DNA of 64,000 nt from Paracoccaceae bacterium (GCA_007694945.1 REER01000073.1:1-64000); one strand, 5' to 3'; shown: positions 37,624 through 48,151, counted from the stretch's first letter. Numbers and translations: made by a program. The notes: generated by a model not told the origin, from the letters alone.

Positions 37624-38494
37624 ACGGTGTGCCAATGATCGCACAGAGCCGATCAAGCTGTTCCATTGAAAGATACCGGATGGTCATGGTGCCCTTGCCA
37701 TCGCTCCGATGATCGATCTCGACCTTCATGTCCAGCACTGCAGAGAGATCATTTTCCAGCCCGCGAGTATCAGCATCCTTCTCTGATCGGGGCTTCTTTT
37801 GTGCCGCAGGCTTTGAATTCGGTGCTTTGAGCAAAGCTTCTGTCTGGCGTACGGAAAGGCCTTCAAGCACAACCTTGCGGGCCAACATGGCCGGATCATC
37901 TGCCGTGATCAGGGCGCGGGCATGACCAGCACTGAGCTTGCCATCACGCAGCAGGACTTGGACTTCATCAGGCAAGCTCAACAGGCGCATCAGATTTGCG
38001 ATGTGGGAGCGGCTCTTGCCCATCGCTTCGGCGAGCTTTTCCTGCGTATGCCCGAAACGCTCGATCAAAGCACGGTAGCCGCTGGCCTCTTCTATAGGGT
38101 TCAGATCTGTGCGCTGGATATTCTCGATAATACCTATCTCGAGCACTTCGGTATCGGTGAAGTCGCGCACCACGACGGGCAATTCATGCACTTGCGCGCG
38201 CTGCGCTGCGCGCCAGCGGCGTTCACCGGCGACAATCTCAAATAGCTCACCTTTTGGCCGAACGATCAGAGGCTGGATGACGCCTTTCCCGCGGATCGAC
38301 GCGGCAAGTTCCGCGAGAGCGGTCTCGTCAAAATGGCGGCGTGGTTGGTCCGGATTCGGCACAAGCTGTTCGATGCCGATGCGTTCTACCTGCCCACGGG
38401 TCTGCACAGTGTCAGAGGGCGCAGCGGATACCTCAGCCATCAGGGCCGAAAGGCCGCGCCCCAAACCCCGGCGCTCAAGCTTCTTCTCGGTCAC
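37592..38494 (-). CDS. parB: Chromosome-partitioning protein ParB
   Basis: A 300-residue ParB/Spo0J CTPase. It has the ParB/Srx box (IVAGERRWRAAQRAQ), a helix-turn-helix (TQEKLAEAMGKSRSHIANLM) and a C-terminal dimerisation region (GTMTIRYLSMEQLDRLCAII). It loads at parS, and two perfect parS palindromes lie 1.4 and 3.3 kb away. It overlaps parA by four bases in the run mnmE-mnmG-rsmG-parA-parB. Confidence 0.97.
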   Translation of the reverse strand: MTEKKLERRGLGRGLSALMAEVSAAPSDTVQTRGQVERIGIEQLVPNPDQPRRHFDETALAELAASIRGKGVIQPLIVRPKGELFEIVAGERRWRAAQRAQVHELPVVVRDFTDTEVLEIGIIENIQRTDLNPIEEASGYRALIERFGHTQEKLAEAMGKSRSHIANLMRLLSLPDEVQVLLRDGKLSAGHARALITADDPAMLARKVVLEGLSVRQTEALLKAPNSKPAAQKKPRSEKDADTRGLENDLSAVLDMKVEIDHRSDGKGTMTIRYLSMEQLDRLCAIIGTPFSKRGIGEEH

Positions 38495-39306
38495 GTGACA
38501 GCCCCTTCGCTGATAAATCTGTCATGCTTTTCGAGAAGTTCTGACGCCAAATCTCGATAGGCGACTGCACCTTTCGATTCACTATCATACCGTAGAACCG
38601 GCACAGCAAAAGATGGGGCCTCGGACAGGCGTACATTGCGCGGAATAATGGTTCGGAAAACCATATCGCCCAGATTGGCGCGCGCGTCTGCTTCGACCTG
38701 CTGGGCGAGATTGTTGCGCCGGTCATACATGGTCAGGAGGACGCCCTCGATCCGAAGCTGAGGATTCGCTGTTTCGCGTAGGTTCCTCACTGTCAGCATA
38801 AGCTGTGAGAGACCTTCGAGCGCGAAAAACTCAGCCTGCAACGGCACCAGTATAGAGTGTGCAGCAACCATCGCATTGATTGTCAGAAGATTCAAAGACG
38901 GTGGACAATCTATCAGGATATAATCGAATTCAGCCTCAGCGATGTCACGCTGGCGTAGCGCATCCTGCAACAGATAGCTACGGCGCGCCCGCGACATCAG
39001 CTCGATATCTGCGGATGACAGATCGGTCGTTGCAGGGACGATCCAAAGTCCAGGCTGCTCTGTTTCGACAAAGATATTGCGTGCAGGCGTGTCGCCGAGG
39101 ATCAGATCATAGGTCGTGTATTTTCGTGCTCCCATCTCGAGCCCCAATCCTGTAGAGGCGTTGCCCTGGGGGTCGAGGTCGATCAAGAGAGTTCGCATAC
39201 CGCGCTCTGCAAGCGCGGCGGCGAGGTTGATCGCTGTGGTGGTTTTGCCAACACCGCCTTTCTGATTTGCAATTGCAATTGTTCGGGTCGAAAAACGATC
39301 AGGCAC
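38491..39306 (-). CDS. parA: Chromosome-partitioning ATPase ParA
   Basis: The 271-residue deviant-Walker ATPase has IAIANQKGGVGKTTTAINLA (signature Lys included), LLIDLDPQGNASTGLG and YILIDCPPSLNLLTINAM. It works with ParB to move origin regions apart. It overlaps rsmG by eight bases upstream and parB by four downstream. Confidence 0.97.
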   Translation of the reverse strand: MPDRFSTRTIAIANQKGGVGKTTTAINLAAALAERGMRTLLIDLDPQGNASTGLGLEMGARKYTTYDLILGDTPARNIFVETEQPGLWIVPATTDLSSADIELMSRARRSYLLQDALRQRDIAEAEFDYILIDCPPSLNLLTINAMVAAHSILVPLQAEFFALEGLSQLMLTVRNLRETANPQLRIEGVLLTMYDRRNNLAQQVEADARANLGDMVFRTIIPRNVRLSEAPSFAVPVLRYDSESKGAVAYRDLASELLEKHDRFISEGAVT

Positions 39307-39916
39307 GGCGGATTCCCTTTATCACAAGCAGCCGGGCGAGTGGGTCTGTCAGGCTGGGGTGCGATGCGAGGTCAAAGTGCCATTCCTGATGCACCGCCGC
39401 AAGCTCTTGCGCATGATTTTTCCCTTTTGGCAGAAGTGCCACACCATTCTCGGCTAGATGTCTTTCAACCAATGGAAGCAATTGCGTCAGCGGTGCCAAA
39501 GCACGCGCCGAGACGATGTCCGCGCCTTGTGGTGGCACCGCCTCTGCGCGATTCGGCAAGACCTTCACTGGCAAGCTGAGCGTGCGTGCCGCAGTCATCA
39601 GGAATGCAGATTTGCGATTATCACTTTCGATCAGAGTGAAACAACAGTCCGGCATGTGCTCATTTGCGAGGCTGGCACATACAATCCCTGGCAAACCACC
39701 GCCCGAGCCTAGATCGACCCAGGAGCAAGCGTTGCGCGGGGCGTGAGAAAAGAGCTGCGCCGAGTCGATAATGTGTCGCTTCCACAGGGCGGGGATGGTC
39801 GCAGGAGCCACCAGGTTGATCCGTTGCGTCCACTTCTTGAGAAGGTCGGCGAACGTTTCAAGCCGATCCAGTGTTTCACGTGAAACACTCACATCCGCGA
39901 TCTGGGTCCCAGTCAT
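39299..39916 (-). CDS. rsmG: 16S rRNA (guanine-527-N7)-methyltransferase
   Basis: A 205-residue SAM methyltransferase (GidB) with the SAM-binding [16 protein letters not shown] and [20 protein letters not shown]. It methylates G527 of 16S rRNA; loss often gives streptomycin resistance. A perfect parS palindrome is embedded near its 5' end, encoding the residues SVSRETLD. It overlaps mnmG by four bases. Confidence 0.96.
   Translation of the reverse strand: MTGTQIADVSVSRETLDRLETFADLLKKWTQRINLVAPATIPALWKRHIIDSAQLFSHAPRNACSWVDLGSGGGLPGIVCASLANEHMPDCCFTLIESDNRKSAFLMTAARTLSLPVKVLPNRAEAVPPQGADIVSARALAPLTQLLPLVERHLAENGVALLPKGKNHAQELAAVHQEWHFDLASHPSLTDPLARLLVIKGIRRA
39872..39887. promoter_or_regulatory. 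parS site (within rsmG)
   Basis: The sequence is TGTTTCACGTGAAACA, a perfect 16-base match to the chromosomal parS consensus bound by ParB. It lies inside the rsmG coding start. Confidence 0.95.
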
Positions 39917-41784
39917 GCCGAGGCGCGGGTCCTGTCTGCCTGCAACCGCGCCAACAGAAGCACGAGCGCGGCCGGAGTCATACCGTCTATCCGCGCCGCC
40001 TGTGCCAAAGATTCGGGGCGCACCTTATTGAGTTTACTTGATATTTCCTTGGACAACCCGTTTACTGCAGCAAAGTCGAACCCTGGTGGAAAACGGCGCT
40101 CCTCATCGGCTTTCAGGGCACGAATTTGCGATTCCTGACGCTCAAGATAAGCGTGATACACTGTCTCTTTTTCGATTTGTGCCTTGCTTGCTGGGTCAAT
40201 GCCCATGAGTTCGGGTTGTAACCGTTCAAGCGATGCGAAGTCGAAGCCGGGCAAGCCCAAAAGCGTCAGCGCATCTCGGCGCGTGCCGTCTTCGCTGACT
40301 TTGAAGCCTGCGGCGTTGAGCACCCGTGGCGTATAGCTATAACTTCGAAGTTGTGACCGTGCATCTTCGAGCCGATCCATCTTCGTATGAAAAACCCTAG
40401 CACGCTCCTCGCCCACACAGCCCAAGGCGAGCGCAATAGGCGTGAGGCGCTGATCCGCGTTGTCAGAGCGGAGCGACAGCCGATATTCGGCACGGGAGGT
40501 GAACATTCGATAGGGTTCGGACACGCCGCGAAGGACGAGGTCATCGATCATCACCCCGATATAGGAGTCCGAGCGAGGGAAGCGAATCGGGTCGCGATTG
40601 AGTGCAAAAAGCGCTGCATTCAGGCCGGCAACAAGCCCCTGCGCAGCCGCCTCTTCATAACCGGTAGTGCCATTGATCTGGCCTGCCAGAAAGAAGCCGG
40701 CGACGTCTTTGAGTCGGAGCGACGAAGTCAGCGATCGTGGGTCGATATAATCGTATTCGATGGCATAGCCGGGTTGTAGAATGGCAACACTCTCAAGTCC
40801 GCGTATGGTACGAACGTAGGATTCCTGGATCTCGGCTGGAAGCGAGGTCGAAATGCCGTTCGGATAGACCGTATGGTCATCCAACCCCTCCGGCTCGAGG
40901 AATACCTGATGGGAATCCTTTTCGGCAAACCGGGTAATCTTGTCCTCGATCGAAGGGCAGTACCGCGGGCCGGCTCCTTCGATATGACCGCCGAACATTG
41001 CCGAGCGCGAAAGGTTCTCGCGCACTATGTCGTGTGTATGCGGATTGGTATGCGTAATCGCGCAGGCTACTTGCGGCGCTGCAACATCGGTTGTCATGAA
41101 TGATAGAAATTCTGGAGTCTCATCGCCCGGTTGCTGCTCAAGACTGTCCCAGTCGATGGTCCGACCATCAAGCCGTGGCGGCGTACCTGTCTTGAGGCGG
41201 CCCATCGGCAGTCCAAGCTCACGCATCTGGTTCGCCAATATGGTTGACGCAGGATTGCCCATACGACCAGCGGGAAAGCTCTTGTCACCAATGAAAACCT
41301 TACCGCCAAGAAAGGTCCCCGTCGTCAGGACCACGGCACGACCATAAAGCTCTTGGTCACCATTCACCGTGACGCCGCGAATTTCCTCGCCTGAGAGCAG
41401 GAGGCTAGTGACTTCCGCCTCGATCACCTCAAGCCCCTGTATTGCGCAGATCTGAGCGCCGACTATGTGACGGTACCGCGTCCGATCCGCCTGCACGCGA
41501 GGGCCTTGAACTGCTGGCCCCTTCGACCGATTCAGAAGACGGTATTGAATTGCTGCATAGTCACCTGCCCGACCCATCAGACCATCCAGGGCATCCACTT
41601 CGCGGACCAAATGCCCCTTTCCCAGCCCACCGATTGCAGGATTACAGGACATGACGCCAAGGTCATCCTTGCGAAAAGTCACCAGCGCTGTTGTCGCACC
41701 AAGCCGCGCCGACGCCAGCGCCGCTTCGACGCCTGAATGACCGCCACCAACCACAATGACATCATAATGTTTCACGTGAAACAC
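39913..41784 (-). CDS. mnmG: tRNA uridine-34 5-carboxymethylaminomethyl modification enzyme MnmG (GidA)
   Basis: A 623-residue FAD protein that with MnmE modifies U34 of tRNAs reading NNA/NNG codons. It shows [40 protein letters not shown] and [19 protein letters not shown]. The first residues MFHVKH are encoded by a parS palindrome, a conserved oddity of this gene in several bacteria. It lies just after mnmE on the same strand. Confidence 0.98.
   Translation of the reverse strand: MFHVKHYDVIVVGGGHSGVEAALASARLGATTALVTFRKDDLGVMSCNPAIGGLGKGHLVREVDALDGLMGRAGDYAAIQYRLLNRSKGPAVQGPRVQADRTRYRHIVGAQICAIQGLEVIEAEVTSLLLSGEEIRGVTVNGDQELYGRAVVLTTGTFLGGKVFIGDKSFPAGRMGNPASTILANQMRELGLPMGRLKTGTPPRLDGRTIDWDSLEQQPGDETPEFLSFMTTDVAAPQVACAITHTNPHTHDIVRENLSRSAMFGGHIEGAGPRYCPSIEDKITRFAEKDSHQVFLEPEGLDDHTVYPNGISTSLPAEIQESYVRTIRGLESVAILQPGYAIEYDYIDPRSLTSSLRLKDVAGFFLAGQINGTTGYEEAAAQGLVAGLNAALFALNRDPIRFPRSDSYIGVMIDDLVLRGVSEPYRMFTSRAEYRLSLRSDNADQRLTPIALALGCVGEERARVFHTKMDRLEDARSQLRSYSYTPRVLNAAGFKVSEDGTRRDALTLLGLPGFDFASLERLQPELMGIDPASKAQIEKETVYHAYLERQESQIRALKADEERRFPPGFDFAAVNGLSKEISSKLNKVRPESLAQAARIDGMTPAALVLLLARLQADRTRASA
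41768..41783. promoter_or_regulatory. parS site (at the mnmG start codon)
   Basis: A second perfect TGTTTCACGTGAAACA covers codons 1-6 of mnmG, 1.9 kb from the other site and about 3 kb from the candidate origin. Confidence 0.95.
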
Positions 41785-41786
41785 TC

Positions 41787-43073
41787 CTACTTACCGATGC
41801 AGAATGACGCGAAGATATCACCCAACAAATCTTCTACATCTACCTTCCCGATCAATGAGTCGAGAGCCGTCAATGCCCTACGGATATCCGCTGCGACTAA
41901 CTCGGCGATATAGTCCCCAGCGCGAATTTTTTCAATCGCGTCAAGCAAAGCGGACTGGGCCTCCTCCATCGCCTGTATGTGCCGACGCCGCACCGTCACG
42001 CCGTCGCCAGCGACGCGCTTTGCCAATTCCTCTGCTATCTCACGCAGCAATGGCTCGATCCCCTCGCCGGTCAGTCCCGACACGCCACCTACTATACCAG
42101 GGTACAGATCTGCTTTGCCATGAAGCACGATATCACCTGACATGACCTCTACTGGTGGAGCCGAACCAGGGGCATCACACAATATAATGCGCATATCGGC
42201 GGCTCTGGCGCGTTTCTGACCGCGCGCGATTCCAATGTTCTCGATAGCCTCTTCAGTCTCACGCAACCCAGCCGTGTCGAGGATCGTCACTGCGAATCCG
42301 CCGATATCCATGCGTAATTCAATCACATCCCGTGTCGTTCCCGCCAATTCTGAGGTGATCGCTGCCTCTCGCCCGGCCAAGGCATTCAGCAACGTCGATT
42401 TCCCTGTATTCACGGAGCCAACCAACGCAATCTCAAAACCACTCTGCGCGCGTTCACGCCCGCCCTGCCCTGCAATTTCGCGGCGCAGTTGTTCGGAAAC
42501 ACTCTCCAGTTCTGCAAGAATCTGAGTGTCGAAATCCCCAATATCTTCCTCGACAAAATCGATCGAGGCCTCGACCATTGCCGCCGCCTTCACCAAATGA
42601 TCGCGCCACCCTGCAACCAGCTTGCCGATTGCCCCTTCGAGAACCCGCAAAGCCTGACGTCGCTGGCTCTCGGTCTCTGCATCGAGCAGGTCGCTCAACC
42701 CCTCGACTTGAGTCAGATCCAATACGCCCCTTTCCAGCGCTCTGCGAGTAAACTCCCCCGGTTCGGCGATTCGAAGGCCATGCTCCGTAGCCAAGCAATG
42801 CTCTACAGCCGTGATCGTTGCCAAGCTGCCATGGACCATCAATTCCACCACATCCTCGGAGGTGAAACTTGCACCCGCACCAAAGACAACCACCAGACCC
42901 GTATCCAGCAATTCCCCAGAGGGTCGCCTAATAGCGCGGAGCGACGCTTGTCTCAGAGTGGGCAATTCTCCAACCAGGGCTTGCGCTACAGTGTGAGCCT
43001 TTGGCCCCGAGATGCGAAACACCGCAACACCGGATTTCCCTCTCGCCGAGGCGAGCGCAAAGATCGTATCCAT
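41787..43073 (-). CDS. mnmE: tRNA modification GTPase MnmE (TrmE)
   Basis: The 428-residue protein has the N-terminal folate-binding domain ([20 protein letters not shown]), helical domain, an inserted G domain with [23 protein letters not shown] and LDTAGLRE, and the C-terminal FASFCIGK with the functional Cys. It partners MnmG, two bases downstream. It is slightly shorter than the ~450-residue norm, as in other alphaproteobacteria. Confidence 0.97.
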   Translation of the reverse strand: MDTIFALASARGKSGVAVFRISGPKAHTVAQALVGELPTLRQASLRAIRRPSGELLDTGLVVVFGAGASFTSEDVVELMVHGSLATITAVEHCLATEHGLRIAEPGEFTRRALERGVLDLTQVEGLSDLLDAETESQRRQALRVLEGAIGKLVAGWRDHLVKAAAMVEASIDFVEEDIGDFDTQILAELESVSEQLRREIAGQGGRERAQSGFEIALVGSVNTGKSTLLNALAGREAAITSELAGTTRDVIELRMDIGGFAVTILDTAGLRETEEAIENIGIARGQKRARAADMRIILCDAPGSAPPVEVMSGDIVLHGKADLYPGIVGGVSGLTGEGIEPLLREIAEELAKRVAGDGVTVRRRHIQAMEEAQSALLDAIEKIRAGDYIAELVAADIRRALTALDSLIGKVDVEDLLGDIFASFCIGK

Positions 43074-43077
43074 CGCC

Positions 43078-44397
43078 TCAGGCGTTCATCGAGTCAAAGA
43101 AGTCGCTATTGGTCTTGGTCTGTTTCAGCTTGGAGATCAGGAATTCGATAGCATCTGTTGTACCCATCGGATTCAGGATTCGCCGCAGCACGAAGGTCTT
43201 CTGCAGATCGGCCTTGTCGATCAGCAGATCTTCCTTGCGTGTCCCCGACTTCAGAATATCGATCGCTGGGAAGACCCGCTTGTCGGCAACCTTTCGATCG
43301 AGGATGATTTCGCTGTTACCCGTACCCTTGAACTCCTCGAAGATGACTTCATCCATGCGCGATCCGGTATCGATGAGAGCCGTCGCGATTATGGTGAGGG
43401 AACCGCCCTCCTCGATATTCCGCGCAGCCCCGAAAAACCGTTTCGGGCGCTGAAGCGCGTTGGCATCAACACCACCGGTCAAGACCTTGCCCGAGCTCGG
43501 GACAACCGTGTTGAACGCCCGCCCCAAGCGCGTGACCGAATCAAGCAGGATCACTACATCGCGCTTGTGTTCGACCAAGCGCTTCGCTTTCTCAATGACC
43601 ATTTCCGAAACAGCAACGTGTCGAGTCGCCGGCTCGTCGAAGGTTGACGCGATTACCTCGCCCTTCACAGAGCGCTGCATGTCGGTCACCTCTTCAGGTC
43701 GTTCGTCAATCAGCAGAACGATCAGATAGCACTCAGGATGGTTCTTCTCGATGCTATGCGCAATGTTTTGCAAGAGCACTGTCTTGCCGGTTCGCGGTGG
43801 CGCCACGATCAAGGCGCGTTGCCCCTTGCCTAGTGGCGTCACGATATCGATGATACGCGCCGAGCGGTCCTTCGTTGCCGGATCGCGCGTTTCCATCCAC
43901 AGACGCTCATCCGGATAAAGCGGTGTCAGGTTGTCGAAATGCACCTTATGGCGCGCCCGCTCGGGGCTATCAAAGTTGATCCGGGTCACCTTTGTGATCG
44001 CAAAGTAGCGCTCATTTTCCGACGGCGCCTGTATCTCACCTTCAATGGTATCACCCGTGCGCAAAGAGTATTGGCGGATCATATCGGGCGAGACGTATAT
44101 GTCGTCAGGCCCAGGCAGATAGTTCGCTTCAGGGGCGCGCAAAAATCCAAAGCCATCCTGCAGGACCTCAAGCACGCCCTCGCCAGAAATGCGCCACCCA
44201 TCTTCGGCGCGTTCCTTCAGGATCGAGAACATCATCTCGCCTTTGCGCATCGAAGGAGCGTTTTCGATTTCCAGATCTTCGGCCAGTGCCAGAAGTTCAG
44301 CCGGACTCTTGGCTTTCAGATCGGCCAAGTTCAGACTCTCAGAAGCCTCAGACTGGTCTTGGATATCAGGGCGGTCTGGCGAAAGCGTATCGGACAT
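43078..44397 (-). CDS. rho: Transcription termination factor Rho
   Basis: A 439-residue hexameric RNA helicase. It has the N-terminal helix bundle, the cold-shock-like RNA-binding fold ([20 protein letters not shown]), Walker [18 protein letters not shown], Walker [15 protein letters not shown] and the Q/R-loop region. I start at the ATG at 44397 with AAGGA seven bases upstream. Its 5' side faces the candidate origin. Confidence 0.96.
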   Translation of the reverse strand: MSDTLSPDRPDIQDQSEASESLNLADLKAKSPAELLALAEDLEIENAPSMRKGEMMFSILKERAEDGWRISGEGVLEVLQDGFGFLRAPEANYLPGPDDIYVSPDMIRQYSLRTGDTIEGEIQAPSENERYFAITKVTRINFDSPERARHKVHFDNLTPLYPDERLWMETRDPATKDRSARIIDIVTPLGKGQRALIVAPPRTGKTVLLQNIAHSIEKNHPECYLIVLLIDERPEEVTDMQRSVKGEVIASTFDEPATRHVAVSEMVIEKAKRLVEHKRDVVILLDSVTRLGRAFNTVVPSSGKVLTGGVDANALQRPKRFFGAARNIEEGGSLTIIATALIDTGSRMDEVIFEEFKGTGNSEIILDRKVADKRVFPAIDILKSGTRKEDLLIDKADLQKTFVLRRILNPMGTTDAIEFLISKLKQTKTNSDFFDSMNA

Positions 44398-44894
44398 GGG
44401 GAAATCCTTCATAACCGCTCGGATTGCGGGTGGGGCGGTCGGAGGCAACGAGAAATGCAGTCCACGGATTGTGGCGCAACTTGCGCTTTACACGAGATGC
44501 CGTCCTCAAGTCAATTCATCTAATTCTTCAGGGTTTCTGCTATTAATAAATAAGAAATTGAAAAGAAGATGTGGATTCTGATGAGTCTGTGGATATGGGG
44601 ATTGTTTTTTCCTACACAGAGTTACCCACAGACCAGCAAAATGTAAGCAGGGAACTAAAGTCGAAATTTCGTATATTTATCAATAGCCTAATTAGGAACG
44701 AAACAAGAATACAAGCCTAGTTTCCGAAAGCGTTCCACAGTTCGTGCCTTATCTTCCGACGGACTTATCTGTTGTGGATGAGGGGTCTTGAGGCTCCCGA
44801 AACTTGGGGGCAGACTGCACGCGGTTTAGGTCTACGGAGTTCTCCCGGCCCTGTCTTGTATCTTTCCCTGTGGTTTTCGACAGGCTTGTCCACA
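44398..44894. other. Candidate chromosomal replication origin (oriC)
   Basis: This 497-base gap has no gene and, from about 44510, is clearly AT-richer than its surroundings. It carries DnaA-box-like 9-mers at 44570-44578, 44588-44596 (ATATCCACA on the minus strand), 44622-44630 (TTACCCACA), 44773-44781 (TCATCCACA, minus) and 44886-44894 (TTGTCCACA); four differ from TTATCCACA by one base and the first by two. Transcription diverges here: rho and the par/gid genes leave to the left and maf to the right. Two parS sites lie within 5 kb. Origin function is inference from these signs. Confidence 0.7.
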
Positions 44895-45485
44895 ATGCTT
44901 ATACTCGCTTCGACGTCATCCATCCGTCAGCAGATGCTGCGCGCTGCTGCAGTCTCGTTCGAGGCTGCTCCCGCACGAGTGGACGAGGGGTCGATTCGAG
45001 CCACTCTACTCGCCGAGCAGGCACACCCACGTGATATTGCCGATGCTCTGGCAGAGGCCAAGGCGCGTAAACTGGCCAACCGCAGTCCCGGGCGCCTGGT
45101 CCTCGGTTGCGATCAGGTGCTGGGCTTCAAAGGCAAGGTGTTGGAAAAACCTGACAGTCAGGAAACCGCTTTGGCACAGCTGATAGCCTTGCGTGGGCAG
45201 ACGCATCAGCTTTATTCTGCTGCGGTGCTCTACGACGACGGAGAACCAGTCTGGCGGCATGTCGGTGTTGCCCGTCTGACCATGCGGCAGGTCACCGATG
45301 CCTATATCGCGGGTTATTTGGCCCGGAACTGGCCTGCGATTGGCGAATCGGTCGGCGGTTACAAGCTTGAGGAGGAAGGCGTACGATTGTTCGCGCAGAT
45401 ACAGGGTGATTATTTCACCATTCTTGGCATGCCTTTGCTTGAACTATTGAATTATCTAGTTTTGCGAGGGGAGATTGAAGGTTGA
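44895..45485 (+). CDS. maf: Maf-family nucleotide pyrophosphatase
   Basis: The 196-residue protein begins MLILASTSSIRQQMLRAA and has LVLGCDQVLGFKG, RGQTHQLYSAAVL and ESVGGYKLEEEG. Maf proteins hydrolyse modified or canonical dTTP/UTP/CTP. The usual ASxSPRR motif is ASTSSIR here, a small departure. The ATG directly abuts the last DnaA-like box. It is followed by aroE with a TTGA overlap. Confidence 0.88.
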   Translation: MLILASTSSIRQQMLRAAAVSFEAAPARVDEGSIRATLLAEQAHPRDIADALAEAKARKLANRSPGRLVLGCDQVLGFKGKVLEKPDSQETALAQLIALRGQTHQLYSAAVLYDDGEPVWRHVGVARLTMRQVTDAYIAGYLARNWPAIGESVGGYKLEEEGVRLFAQIQGDYFTILGMPLLELLNYLVLRGEIEG

Positions 45486-46306
45486 GGGTTCCACTCGCTG
45501 GAGTGATTGGCTGCCCGGTCGGGCATAGTCGTTCACCGCGCCTGCACGGCACATGGCTGCTCAGCTATGGCATCGCCGGGTATTATGTTCCGCTGCAGGT
45601 CGAGGTTTTGGATCTGGAGCGTGTTCTGCGTGCCATGCCTGCAATGGGTTTTGTCGGTGCGAATGTTACCATCCCCCACAAGGAGGCTGCTCTATCCTTT
45701 GCGGATCATGTGACCGAGAAAGCGCAAACCATTGGGGCTGCGAATACACTGTGCTTCTCTGATCGTGGTCTAGAAGCTGATAATACCGACGCTTACGGGT
45801 TTCTCGCAAATTTGCAGTCAGGTGCTCCCAGATGGCGTGGCGCCGATGGCCCTGCACTCGTTCTGGGTGCAGGCGGCGCCGCGCGCGCTGTTCTGGTCGC
45901 TTTGGCCGAAGCAGGGGTACCCGAGATTCGTCTGAGCAATCGCACCCGCCAGCGCGCCCATGCATTAGCTGCAGAGATTGCTGCACCGATAACGGTTGTG
46001 CCTTGGGAAGAGCGCGAAGCGGCGGCGGATGGTGCTGCGCTAATCGTGAACACGACTTCTCTTGGCATGGAGGGTCAGGCACCGCTCGACTTTGCGCCGG
46101 AAGCTCTGCGATCAGGAACAGTAGTCACGGATATTGTCTATACACCCCTCGAAACGCCGTTGTTGCGGGCAGCTCGCGCACAGGGATGCACAGTGGTCGA
46201 TGGTCTGGGGATGCTCTTGTATCAGGCGGTTCCGGGATTCGAGCGTTGGTTCGGACGGCGACCAGAAGTTACTCAAGCGTTACGTGATGCGGTGCTCGGA
46301 CCATGA
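45482..46306 (+). CDS. aroE: Shikimate dehydrogenase
   Basis: A 274-residue NADPH enzyme reducing 3-dehydroshikimate. It shows HSRSPRLHGTWL, GANVTIPHKEAAL with the catalytic Lys, ADNTDAYGFLANL with the catalytic Asp and the nucleotide motif LVLGAGGAARAVLVAL. The start is a TTG overlapping the maf stop, preceded by GGGGAGA, so translation is probably coupled to maf. Confidence 0.95.
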   Translation: MRVPLAGVIGCPVGHSRSPRLHGTWLLSYGIAGYYVPLQVEVLDLERVLRAMPAMGFVGANVTIPHKEAALSFADHVTEKAQTIGAANTLCFSDRGLEADNTDAYGFLANLQSGAPRWRGADGPALVLGAGGAARAVLVALAEAGVPEIRLSNRTRQRAHALAAEIAAPITVVPWEEREAAADGAALIVNTTSLGMEGQAPLDFAPEALRSGTVVTDIVYTPLETPLLRAARAQGCTVVDGLGMLLYQAVPGFERWFGRRPEVTQALRDAVLGP

Positions 46307-46884
46307 CCTTTCGTTTAGGACTCACCGGCTCCATAGGGATGGGTAAAAGCACGACTGCCGAGTTCTTTCGCGAGGTGGGTGTGCCAGTCTGGGACGCCGA
46401 TGCCGCTGTGCACCGCCTATATGCCTCAGGCGGTGCCGGAACGAAGGCAATCGCAGCGCTGTGTCCCGAGGCGGTGGGCCCGAATGGAGTTGATCGCGCC
46501 GCGCTGAAAACCTGGCTGGCGCGGGAACCGGGTCGGTTGGTGCAGTTGGAATCTGTTATTCATCCGCTGGTAGCCGCTGATCGCGAGCGTTTCATAGCTG
46601 AGACCGAGGCATCTCTCGTTGTGCTCGATATCCCACTCCTGTTCGAGACTGGCGCCGATGTGGATGCGGTTCTTGTTGTTACTGCTCCCGAAGAGGTGCA
46701 GCGCGCACGAGTTTTGGCGAGACCCGGGATGGATCGTGCACATCTTGAGCAGATTCTTGACCGGCAGATGCCAGATGCCGAGAAACGTGCGCGCGCCGAT
46801 TTTATTATTGAGACACTGAATATGGACACCACACGCCACGCAGTGCAAGATCTGGTGACAAAACTGGAGTCTGATAATGCGTGA
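46303..46884 (+). CDS. coaE: Dephospho-CoA kinase
   Basis: A 193-residue P-loop kinase for the last step of coenzyme A synthesis. It has FRLGLTGSIGMGKSTTAEFF, VPVWDADAAVHRLY and LVVLDIPLLFETGAD. It overlaps aroE by four bases (ATGA) and dnaQ by eight, so maf-aroE-coaE-dnaQ form one tight operon. Confidence 0.97.
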   Translation: MTFRLGLTGSIGMGKSTTAEFFREVGVPVWDADAAVHRLYASGGAGTKAIAALCPEAVGPNGVDRAALKTWLAREPGRLVQLESVIHPLVAADRERFIAETEASLVVLDIPLLFETGADVDAVLVVTAPEEVQRARVLARPGMDRAHLEQILDRQMPDAEKRARADFIIETLNMDTTRHAVQDLVTKLESDNA

Positions 46885-47572
46885 ACTGGTGCTCGATACC
46901 GAAACAACCGGTTTTGAGCCCGCGGAGGGCCATCGAATCGTCGAGATCGGCGCGGTTGAGTTAGTCAACCTTATGCCGACGGGGCGAACCTACCATCAAT
47001 ATATCAACCCGGAACGCGATATGCCGCAAGGTGCCTTTGAGGTTCATGGGCTGAGTGAGGAGTTTCTTCGCGACAAGCCGGTTTTTTCTGAGATAGTCGA
47101 TGCGTTTCTGGAATTCGTTGGTGCGGCGCGGCTTGTTATTCACAACGCGTCGTTTGATATAAAGTTCATCAACGCCGAGCTGGACTGGGTTTCCCGACCT
47201 CATCTCCCGCCCGAGCAAGCCTTTGACACATTGGCGCTCGCACGACAGAAATTCCCAGGTTCTCCGGCCTCGCTAGATGCATTATGCCGGCGTTTCGGCA
47301 TCGATAACTCGGCTCGTACGAAGCACGGTGCACTTTTGGACAGTGAAATCCTAGCTGAAGTTTACCTAGAGCTTCTTGGCGGTCAGCAGCCTGATTTCGC
47401 GCTCTCCTCAGAGCCTGACCGCGCTGGTGCTGGGAGTTTTACCCCCCGCATGCCGCTCCCGAAGCGAGGAAAGCCACTCCCGACGCGGCTGACAGAGGCA
47501 GAATCAGCGGCGCATCAGGCTTTCGTAGCAGAAATGGGTGACAGCGCGATCTGGCGCAAAGCAGGTTTGTGA
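46877..47572 (+). CDS. dnaQ: DNA polymerase III epsilon subunit (proofreading exonuclease)
   Basis: The 231-residue DEDDh exonuclease shows Exo I (VLDTETTGFEP), Exo II (VIHNASFDIKFINAEL) and Exo III (KHGALLDSEILAEVYLELLG), and a C-terminal tail that would bind the alpha subunit. It is the last gene of the maf-aroE-coaE-dnaQ operon and converges with secB across a terminator hairpin. Confidence 0.97.
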   Translation: MRELVLDTETTGFEPAEGHRIVEIGAVELVNLMPTGRTYHQYINPERDMPQGAFEVHGLSEEFLRDKPVFSEIVDAFLEFVGAARLVIHNASFDIKFINAELDWVSRPHLPPEQAFDTLALARQKFPGSPASLDALCRRFGIDNSARTKHGALLDSEILAEVYLELLGGQQPDFALSSEPDRAGAGSFTPRMPLPKRGKPLPTRLTEAESAAHQAFVAEMGDSAIWRKAGL

Positions 47573-47576
47573 CATG

Positions 47577-47599
47577 AAAACGCCCGGCGAAGCCGGACG
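47577..47599 (-). terminator. Intrinsic terminator after secB
   Basis: On the minus strand CGTCCGGC-TTC-GCCGGGCG forms a stable hairpin followed by TTTTC, 25 bases past the secB stop and in the convergent gap with dnaQ. Confidence 0.7.
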
Positions 47600-47623
47600 C
47601 TATCGGAAAAGCTCTGCAATGTT

Positions 47624-48151
47624 TCAGTTGGTTGCAGGTGCGGCGCCCTGTTGTGCCTTCAATGTTGCCTGGCGCTGAAGCTCCTGCTTATAGAGTGCCA
47701 GAAAATCGACTGTGTCGAGATTGAGCGGCGGGAAACCACCATCGCGGGAGACATCGGAAATGATGCGCCGGGCGAAGGGGAACAGCATTCGTGGGCATTC
47801 GATGAGCAGGAACGGGTGCAACTGCTCCTGTGGAACACCCTCAATCAGGAACAGACCGACATAATCCAATTCGATGATAAACAGGGTCTGCTCATCTGAT
47901 TTATTCTTCGAGGTGATCTTGAACTTGATGCCGACATCGTACTGGTTCTCGGTCTCGCGCTTGTTGGCATCAAGCGAAACCTGAACCTGGATGTCGGGTT
48001 GGACATTGCTGCCCTGAATTCTCTTCTGTGCGGCAACGTTTTCAAAGGACAGATCGCGCATGTATTGCGCGAGGATGCGCATGTTTACCTTGGGCGGTGT
48101 CGCGGCGGGGCCCGCAGTCGCGCCATTGCCTTGCTGGTCGGTGTCGCTCAT
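47624..48151 (-). CDS. secB: Protein-export chaperone SecB
   Basis: A 175-residue SecB with the conserved YMRDLSFENVAAQ, ENQYDVGIKFKI, VGLFLIEGVPQEQLHPFLLI and LFPFARRIISDVSRDGGFPP segments. It holds preproteins unfolded and passes them to SecA. It has short N- and C-terminal extensions rich in Ala, Thr and Gln. GGAGG precedes the ATG. The gene order dnaQ-secB-fxsA is usual in Rhodobacterales. Confidence 0.97.
   Translation of the reverse strand: MSDTDQQGNGATAGPAATPPKVNMRILAQYMRDLSFENVAAQKRIQGSNVQPDIQVQVSLDANKRETENQYDVGIKFKITSKNKSDEQTLFIIELDYVGLFLIEGVPQEQLHPFLLIECPRMLFPFARRIISDVSRDGGFPPLNLDTVDFLALYKQELQRQATLKAQQGAAPATN

Noticed and set aside
44571-44781. Interpretation of the TGTGGAT repeats as a CRISPR-like or satellite array
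   Set aside because: Spacing is irregular and the units are 9-mers matching DnaA boxes in both orientations; no longer repeat unit exists.
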